Positions 56,279 through 64,000 of a stretch of DNA of 64,000 bases are shown here, in pieces. Made by a program: the position numbers and the translations under genes. Every line of letters begins with the position of its first letter. Position 1 is the stretch's first letter. The stretch is from Patiria miniata. Lineage: Eukaryota > Echinodermata > Asteroidea > Valvatida > Asterinidae. The stretch covers positions 19,053,153 through 19,117,152 of the forward strand of contig NW_024037051.1 of the NCBI RefSeq assembly GCF_015706575.1, given 5' to 3'. Under the pieces are notes generated by a model. That model saw nothing but the letters and a program-made list of their open reading frames with translations. It was not told the origin of the DNA and searched no databases.

Positions 56279-56650
56279 TCCTCTTGGTGAACCCATGTAT
56301 CTAAAATCCCCATATCCTCATGGTGTACCCATGTGTCTAAAATCCCCATAATGTTCCCATGGTGTCCAGTAAATCCCCATGGTGTTCCCATGGTGACATA
56401 CAATCCCAATGGTGTTCCCATGGTGTCAATAAAATCCCCATGTTGTTCCCATGGTGTCCATAAAATCGCCATGGGGTTCCCATGGTGTTCCAATGGAGCT
56501 CGTAAGATCCCCATGGTGTTCCCATGTTGTCCTTGCAATCTCCATGGTGTTCCCATGGGTTCCTATGATGATCATTTTAACTTACATGGTGTTCTTAATG
56601 AGCCCATGGGTTTCCCATGGGAATCCCATGGGATGCTCATGGGACATTTC
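56279..56650. repeat. CCATGG minisatellite, B' allele
   Basis: Same unit as 15,462-15,880 but shorter and with units in a different order. Frames opened on both strands are not genes. Confidence 0.8.
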
Positions 56651-57796
56651 TGTAAGGGATGAAACGCGTGTTCAGAGCGATTCTCAAATTCAGACGAAAT
56701 GAATGACCGATTTTCGGAAGTGAATGACGTTAGCCCCCTAACGTCATCTGGCGTGTCCAGCCTCCCCCCTTTCGCCCCCGAATTTCCACAAGTGGAGGAT
56801 TTGGGGTCATATCCACCCCCAATCTTCGACACGGATGTGCCCCATGGCCCACGGATGACCAAACACTAAATACTGAATTTACATGTAAACTATAAGCTTC
56901 CCCCCCCCCCCCCAAAAAAGGAGAAAATGCAACTGACTTCCCTTTTTGACTCCCTGCAATTACAATGAAAATCACGAAAACACAAATTCAATGGAAAGCC
57001 TTGTCCCGAGAAATAGGCCTAATTAAAGAGACAATTTTATTTACATTGATTTCGGCAATAATATCAAGTTTGACTGACACAACTGTAACATAATTATCAT
57101 TTTATATTTTAAAACAACAGAAAAAAACTTAAAACGAACACGTGTGAATACTTTTAATCACAATCGATATGGAGAAAAGTGCAGCACTCAGAGCAAACTG
57201 CAACACTCGGTATATTAAATAATTTTCCCTCAGAAGGACCATCAAAATACATGTTTTAGCGCATAGCCAGTACTTCTCCAATTCATTAATTGTTTAGTCT
57301 TTGCAATTTGCAATCTTTCTCCTTTTTTACACAAATTTTCATAATGCAAAAAGTATATTTGCAATGTGTGTTCCTATCATTAAAAAAAAATCGGTCTTGT
57401 GTTTCCATCACACATCTCTAAAAAATAAATCCTACTATTCAGGCCACCTTGGTAACATGCACTGCGTTTATACATGTATATAAACATGTATGTTTACCAT
57501 AAACGCCTGCGTGTTACTAAGGTAGTGTGAATAGGCCTAAGCCTACACAAGTTCAACCCTGCACGCCGTCCTTTTTTTCTCGTAACCATAACTGTAAACC
57601 ACTTCACAAATTGTTTGTCTGGAGTTTCTGAATCTTTAATAGCCTATACAACATTTATTTTTAGCTGCACCACCCGGATCGTGAATCAAGTGCTGTTAAA
57701 CCAAAAGGACATGAGTCATTCGCATTATTGTTAAACCTAAACTGCGAGGGGGAATTTTAGGCGACGACTTTCTTTGATATCATTTGCAATTGGTTA

Positions 57797-58174
57797 GGCC
57801 AAAATAAAAAGTCTCCGGTTTCTGGTATGCGCGCGCGTCGCTGTAGCCATGCGCGTCGGCAAAATGAAAAAGGTTTTTTTTTTCAATGAAAGATGATGTC
57901 TCAAAACCGCCAAACTCACTGGTTTGACTGGAATCCTGCTGCTGCACATTTTTAACGTGTTTTAGATGAGTTATGGTCGAGAATAAGCTTTATGTGGCCT
58001 CTCTGGACTCCCAATCCCATATAGGCCTATTTGTACTAAGTTTAGTCTAGCACCATTTGCAGTCATCAGCCGACATTTGAAGCAAAAAAGTCGGGTAAAA
58101 AAAAAAAAGCCGCGTCGCCGCACCACTGTTTGGGCAAGCTCCATACCAGAAACCGGAGACTTTTTTGAGGGGCC
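57797..58174. mobile_element. Harbinger-like MITE, B' copy
   Basis: GGCC ends with TTA on both sides (57,794-57,796; 58,175-58,177). Same insertion as 17,023-17,399, inherited through the duplication. Confidence 0.8.
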
Positions 58175-58975
58175 TTACATGCGATTGTATTGATGAAAGA
58201 ATTTGCTAACAATTGAAAAACTACCACTTTCTTGTCACTTCAAACGAAAACAAGTATTACGATCTTGTATGTATTGTTGCGACACATAATAATGTGCAAG
58301 AGAACAAGATGAGCTGAATTTCTACTGCATGTTTCCTTTTAAGTCTTGTTGGCATTTTAAAGTTTGTCTGTAATATGATTCTCACTAAACTCGATAGCTT
58401 CCAATGACATTCAAGGACAGCTATAAAAATGGGCTACGTTTGTAACACATGCATAACTTCTGAAAGCATTGGTAAATTTTTGTGATTCATTTTTTTTCTT
58501 TAAATGAGTGGAAGAACATGCTCTTAAAGACATGCTTGATTGGTGTTGATTGTTTGCTAAGAAAACAAAGACAAGTTCATCTTTAATCGACTCTACGAGC
58601 AAGAACTCTGAAATGTGATAAAATGTCTTGGCATGTTTTTTTTAATGTTCAACCAATTAGTTGCGGGTGCCCGCAACATGCGGGTCCACTAAGGGAACTC
58701 TTAAGGTGCTTCGTGAATACCACTTAACGCAAGTCTTACGTGCCCTTAACATCAACTTACGGGTCCCCGCAACGCAAAAATTTACGGGTGCTTTGTAAAT
58801 AAGCACCCCTGCTGGCCCCTGCTTCACGTACGTGTTTGTATGTGTACATGATGTACGTCCATAATACCATATACAATGCGTTGATAGATCAAAGCCATAA
58901 ACATTCTTCAATGATCGCTGTATGATGTCTGGTTGAATTTCACGGATTTGCAACCCCAAAAATACTCGTGAGTGT

Positions 58976-59007
58976 CATTGAAGCCCCATTATAATGGGGC
59001 TTCAATG
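58976..59007. repeat. Perfect 32-base palindrome present only in B'
   Basis: CATTGAAGCCCCATTA followed directly by its exact reverse complement. At the matching place in B (18,206) only CATTGCAATG remains, as if the inner 22 bases had been excised precisely. A relative at about 12,345 (GGGGCTTCAATGA) suggests the longer form is ancestral. Confidence 0.85.
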
Positions 59008-60231
59008 TCTTTGACATGTGGAGAAGCCAGTAGGTGCTTTCAAAGGTAGTTTTGTTAAGTATTTTGCGTGATTTTTAGAAATTGTTACATTGACATTAGT
59101 TCCTTAGTGGGTCGCTAGTACGACATACCAACATCCCATATGTCAAAAAAAGTTCTTCTAGCGACCCAGTTAGTTGGACTATTAAATAAACTTTCTGAAG
59201 CATTTTATCCTACAGTTGCGCGCATTCACCTTTCCCCCACTGATATCAAGTAGTTTTTCCAAACCTCGAGCGTTAAGTTCCAACGTAACATACTGCATGG
59301 CACAGTGACCCTAATAAAAATATGAAACAATTGCAGAGAAATTCCAAATTATGAACAACCAAAATCTAGCTCTTATTCAGTGAACTGGATATATGTTACT
59401 TAGAGACAACAATAGAATATTGTTATTGGTTGCGAGTCCCACAATCAACCATAGAAATTATGCTTTGATCTTAATCAGTTATTCATAGTAAGTCGAGCCA
59501 TAAGGTCACAGTGTTGAGTCGAATGAAGTTGAGTCACATTGCTGTGAAACTTAAATTGAGTCACTGAAATGTTATCACCATTTCAGTTGTAGTGTCTGGG
59601 GTGTGTTTCCATACGTACCCCCATGGTAATTAGAGCCGCTGACATTTTGTCTGCGCAGGCTCGAGACAAAAGCAGGGGATTTCCAGGCACACGCAGTTAT
59701 AGCAACGCCAATGTCTAGATTCCCATGTTGTCCTCAATCGAATGAGGTCCCATTCTGTACCAGTGCCTGGCTACTTGGAAATACCCCATGGTAACCTACA
59801 CGTATGAAGTGTATTTCCGCGTACGCTACAACATGCATGTCCGCTCATATCTACACAACATATTTATAGGGGCTGTAGTGAGCAATTTGCATAGAATGTG
59901 CATTTCCAGCCGCACGTTAACCAGAGACGCGGGCATTTCTTTGAAAAGGTTCAAGACAAAAGTAGGGGATTTCCAGGGGCACGCAATAGCAGCGCTAACT
60001 GCCCTCATTCGAATTCGTTCCCACTGGCGGAACGAGTACTGGCTACTTGGAAATACCCGCATTGTAACCTACATGGGGATTTCCAGCAGACTACACAAGC
60101 AACTCATTTATAGGTTGAGATCACACACTGTCTGGATCAAGATGTATTATAAAAACAAGGCATTGATTAGAATTTATATCCTGACGAAAATATGTCCTGA
60201 GAAAAAAGGGAAAAAAAATCACCCATTTATA

Positions 60232-60574
60232 GGCCCAAAAAGAAAATTCGGTCTCTGGTCAGACCAAGGTTCCGGAATTGACGCGGTGACGCTTCTTTAT
60301 TTTTCTTCAAGCTTGGATTGTACAGACAAGGTGGGGTACTATTTTGCTTTTTCCTCATGTGCATCGGTGTCCTCCATAATTTGCCTTGGTGCTTTTAATC
60401 ATTTGCCTTGGTGCAATTTACCATTCCTTGGTGCTTTTTAGTAAAAAAAAAGTTGAGAAGGTGCGGCAATAGAGGGCGCTGTTGGAGCTACCGCGGAACA
60501 TTTTGGACAAAGAAAAGATTGACGCACATCGACACGCGCACTGACTAGAGACTGACTTATTTATTTCTTTGGCC
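60232..60574. mobile_element. Second GGCC-ended MITE, B' copy
   Basis: GGCC at both ends, with TCTCTGGTCAG / CTGACTAGAGA inside. The internal T-rich part is about 40 bases shorter than at 19,347-19,732. Confidence 0.6.
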
Positions 60575-62351
60575 TTACAGTTCTCCTGTCCAAGTTATAA
60601 AATCTGGGGAATAAAATTTTGTAAAAAAGCAGATGGATTCATCATACTAGAATAAAACCCGCGTTACGATGGGAAGTCGATTCTAAAAAGCACTGTGATA
60701 ATTGCAAACCGCTGGAATAATTTGTTTTGTTGAAAAGAATAAGAGTAAAAAGGAATCTCGCATTGAACCATTGGGGGATAATATGCGCTTTTTGAAAAAT
60801 ACTGTTTCAAATAATTTTCTTTTAAAACAATGCACTCAACGAAGTTGTATTAGGGACATGTACGATAATTACCGAACGACTTATACAAATCGTGCTAGGG
60901 CTGTACCGAAATGCAATGCAATTAAAATGACAAAAGTAGCGCTGTCAAAATGTTGGCCTCAGTCAAAATGTCCCTGGTGACATCTGACTGTCTGACGTAC
61001 AGTTATGGGGTCAAAGGTTAAAATAAGTCAAATTTCAAAGAAGCTCAAATGACAAAAGTAGCGCTGTCAACATGTTGGCCTTGGTTTAGTATTTATAAAA
61101 AAAAAGTCAATGGTGCATGACCTCTTTGTCTGATCTACAGTTAAAGGGAAGATACAACATTTGCAAACATCAACAAAAGAAATGATCAAATTATCACGAA
61201 ATACCTTTGAATTGCTAGGGATTGACAGTCTTAATGCATCCTGTAAAATGGTGGCTCCTGGTGTGCTGACATTTTCAAGAAAAACCTGTATTTTTCCAAC
61301 TCTGGTCGGCCGACCAGCGTTGGAGAAAACTGGCTTTTTTTCTAAAAACTGCTCCTAATTTTTCATATTTAGTTATTCCGTATTTTCTTTGCAATTGATT
61401 ACACACTTGTGACAGGGTACAAGCCTGCTAGACTGATTCTTTGACCTTACAATTCCATAAAGTCTTTACATTTCTCCGTTTTATCTTAAGTCAGGTCAGG
61501 GAACCAGACTACAAGAACATGATTTGTTGTCTTGGTTTTTCCAGCATATACAAGCCAAAACTATAACATACTAATCCTCCGAATCGATTTATTTCTGAAA
61601 AGTGCAGCAAAAGCAAATGTTGTACATTCCCTTTAAGGGGTAAAAGGTCAAAAAAGGTCAAACTTTAAAGAATCTCAAATAACAAAAGTAGCGCTGTCAA
61701 CATTTTGGCCTTGGTTCAATATTTAAAAAGAAATGTCAATGGTGCATGACCTCTTTGTCTAAGAAAGTAGCGCTGTTAACATGTTGGCTTTGGTGATACA
61801 TTACAGCATTTCCATGGTGAGCACTTCATCTAACTTACAGCTATGGGGTCAAAGGTCAAAACAATGTCAAGCCAAAGTGTGTTATATATATGGTAGCAGA
61901 CCAGTAAATAAACTTCCATAGACCCCAATGGTAAATGCTCACACTTCGAAAATTCGGGAAAAATACTCACAACTCTTCAAGGTGTTCGAGACACACATCA
62001 AATTAAAGCTTATTTCATCATCTTTCATTTTCTTTTCAATTTTTGGAGAGTCAACTGATGACTTTTAGGAGAAATTTCCATCTGAAGATGATCACCCCTG
62101 AAAATAGTCCTGAAGCCCATCGCCATTTTGAAAAACGAAGCCTACACTCCATTGCAAAATAGAGCGCTTTTAGGGTCAAAATTACATCCAAATTACACAG
62201 AACTGCAAGCTCCCAGTCCTGCGCACGGCTTCCACCCATATTTTTTACAAACCCTCAAGTTCATGGCCCACAGCATGCTCAAATACTGAAGATTTTGAGG
62301 GCATGCAAATCGTGATTTGGCCGGCGTAGGCAATTTCGGACCGATTTACTG

Positions 62352-62516
62352 GTCTGCAGCCATATAATATGGTAATTCTTGAGAGAAATGTTATCCTGTT
62401 TGCTCTATCGCATCGCATGCGATTATACGGGTAACCCGGGCTCCTACCATTTCGCGCGTACAGGTTTCAGAGTACCAGCGTACTGTGCGTGCGTGAATTT
62501 ACAGAAAGCTTGACAA
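62352..62516 (+). promoter_or_regulatory. Promoter and exon 1 of a second vWA-peptidase gene copy (predicted)
   Basis: Matches 21,240-21,404 without visible difference, including the GTAAGTACC donor (GT at 62,517). The coding exon would lie beyond the window. Whether this copy is transcribed is unknown. Confidence 0.45.
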
Positions 62517-62595
62517 GTAAGTACCTAACATCCAAGAAAAATAACTTAGAAACACTACGTTTTACCTAGCTTTGCTTCCTTTCGTTTTTCTCCAG

Positions 62596-62665
62596 AAAAT
62601 ATTGACGATTTGGATTAAATTCGTACCCAAGAAACGATTTGATGGGGTCGCTGGTCGAAAAGTAG
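62596..62665 (+). other. Exon 2 (5' UTR) of a second vWA-peptidase gene copy (predicted)
   Basis: Same 70 bases as 21,484-21,553, with the same acceptor, donor and seven-residue upstream ORF. The downstream intron is intact to the window edge, including both hairpins (62,719-62,858; 63,113-63,272) and the start of the piggyBac-like MITE. Confidence 0.45.
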
Positions 62666-63914
62666 GTAAGTGAAAAATCATACGTAGCATCATCTCAACA
62701 AACATTGTTATGGTATACAAATATTGAGTGGCTCAGCGTGGAGTGGGTGGAATATTATCACAAGGTAAAATCTGGATTTTTCCATTCACGAGGCGAAGTC
62801 CAAATTTTACCGAGCGATGATATTCCTCCCATTTCACAATTTGAGGCCACCAAATATTTGTTTGATATAACTGACATATAGATCCTTGTCATTTGATATA
62901 TTTGAACTTTTCATTTGAATACAAAATTGGTGGAAAATGTATTTCTCTCTTCCAAACTACACCTTCACGGAAATGTTTGAGCCCAACCTGTAGCGCTGGC
63001 TCTTTCGAACAATACGCACTACGCGCAATGCTGAATGCACACACCAGCATGCATTTGCACACAAATCCCGCGTTAGTTGAAAAAGAATGATCCTAACTGT
63101 TCAATAGTATACAAATATTGAGTGGCTCAGCGTGGAATGGGAGGAATATTATCGCAAGGTAAAATCTGGACTTTTCCATTTCACGAGGCGAAGCCGAGTG
63201 AACTGGAAAAGTCCAGATTTTACCGAGCGATAATATTCCTCCCATTTCACAATTTAAAGCCACTCAATATTTGTTTTATATAACTGACATATAGATCCTT
63301 GTCATTTGATATATTTGAACTTTTTTTCAAAACACAACTGGAGGAAAATGTATTTCTCTCTTCCAAACCACCCCTTCACGAAAATGTTTGAACCCAACGC
63401 TGTAGCGCTGGCTCTTTGGAACAATACGCGCTACGCGCAACGCTGAACGCGCTCACCAGCATGCATTTGCACACAAATACCGCGTCATGATCCTAACTGT
63501 TGAATAGTATTTCCCATTCCCCATGGGCGAATAGTACTTTTTGAGCCGCAGCGTGAATGGGAGCAATAACGAATGTCACGTGATGTGAGTTCCACCAATC
63601 AAATGACTAGGATCTGTATGTCAGTTATATAATATTTCCCATTCCACATAGGGGAATGGAACTTTTTGAGCCCCCGGTGTGAATGGGAGCAATAACGAAT
63701 GTCATGTGATGTGAGTTCCACCGATCAAATGACAAGGATCTGTATGTCGGTTATATAATGTAGGATATCACCTGGTGCTACTTACCATGTCATTTATGGT
63801 GCTCCACACTGGGTCCATAATCAATATGTCCGTTTTAAATCTGGCCGGGAATTGAGTCCATATGCCACAAGGTTTATTTTAACTCGGCCCACTGTATGTA
63901 GTAGTTATGCTTAA

Positions 63915-64000
63915 CCCTAAAGGGGCCGGGTTATTTTGACCAAGGCAGCCGGGGGGAGGGGGGCCTAAGATCTCAGCCATTGGGTGACGAAAATTTTTAA
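63915..64000. mobile_element. piggyBac-like MITE, B' copy (cut by window end)
   Basis: TTAA at 63,911-63,914 followed by CCCTAAAGGGGCCGGG, collinear with 22,801-22,886. Confidence 0.8.

Larger units (their letters stand above)
55566..64000 (+). repeat. Large duplicated segment B' (partner of 14,750-22,886)
   Basis: Collinear with B to the window end and cut there inside the piggyBac-like MITE. It holds the partner copies of the TIR/minisatellite element (55,880-56,740), Harbinger-like MITEs (57,797-58,174; 60,232-60,574), the 17.9-18.4 kb repeat (58,660-59,160), the repeat cluster, and the 5' exons of the vWA-peptidase gene. It has about 190 bases (60,690-60,880) lacking from B that match the 45.5-46.2 kb repeat, so B has lost them. 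Confidence 0.92.

Overview
This window is eukaryotic nuclear DNA, about 38-40% GC by impression. It comes from an animal genome and most resembles a marine invertebrate deuterostome such as an echinoderm, hemichordate or amphioxus. That guess rests on the style of the repeats (RTE-type LINEs, many terminal-inverted-repeat MITEs, frequent acatgta and aggcct words) and on the splice signals, and is tentative. No tRNA, rRNA or CRISPR was found. Nearly all of the window is repeats.

One intact protein-coding gene stands out. At 23,758-25,812 (+) a single uninterrupted reading frame encodes a 684-residue protein. It combines a von Willebrand A (vWA) domain split by a long helical insertion, a papain-like (C1-type) cysteine peptidase domain with the catalytic Cys, His and Asn all present, and a C-terminal four-cysteine zinc ribbon. 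It has no signal peptide. Splice signals upstream support two non-coding 5' exons (ending at 21,404; 21,484-21,553) and a 2.2-kb 5' UTR intron ending just before the ATG. I do not recognise a named family with this architecture.

Two large direct duplications surround this gene. Segment A (1-6,895) recurs as A' (26,340-32,480). Segment B (14,750 to at least 22,886) recurs as B' (55,566 to the window end). The order is A - spacer (7.9 kb) - B - gene - A' - spacer (23 kb) - B'. B' carries a second copy of the gene's 5' exons (ending 62,516; 62,596-62,665), so a second coding exon is expected about 870 bases past the right edge. By the same logic a third copy may end about 530 bases before the left edge. 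The window therefore looks like part of a tandem array of vWA-peptidase genes, unless the assembly has joined two haplotypes.

Region by region. A and A' are decayed RTE-clade LINEs followed by a ~0.9-1.2 kb tandem repeat that carries a hAT-like MITE. The left spacer (6.9-14.7 kb) holds several MITEs, a long hairpin and a 1-kb TIR element. B and B' hold a TIR element filled with a CCATGG-rich minisatellite, two GGCC-ended Harbinger-like MITEs, the gene's promoter region and hairpin elements. The gene's last intron holds hairpin repeats and a piggyBac-like MITE. The right spacer (32.5-55.5 kb) holds a 145-bp satellite rich in nuclear-receptor-type half-sites, a hAT inserted in that satellite, LINE fragments, two copies of an element with 9-bp target duplications, a small non-autonomous LTR element, a second piggyBac-like MITE, a hAT with GACTC repeats, and a broken multi-exon transposase-like gene on the minus strand (about 54,660-51,950).
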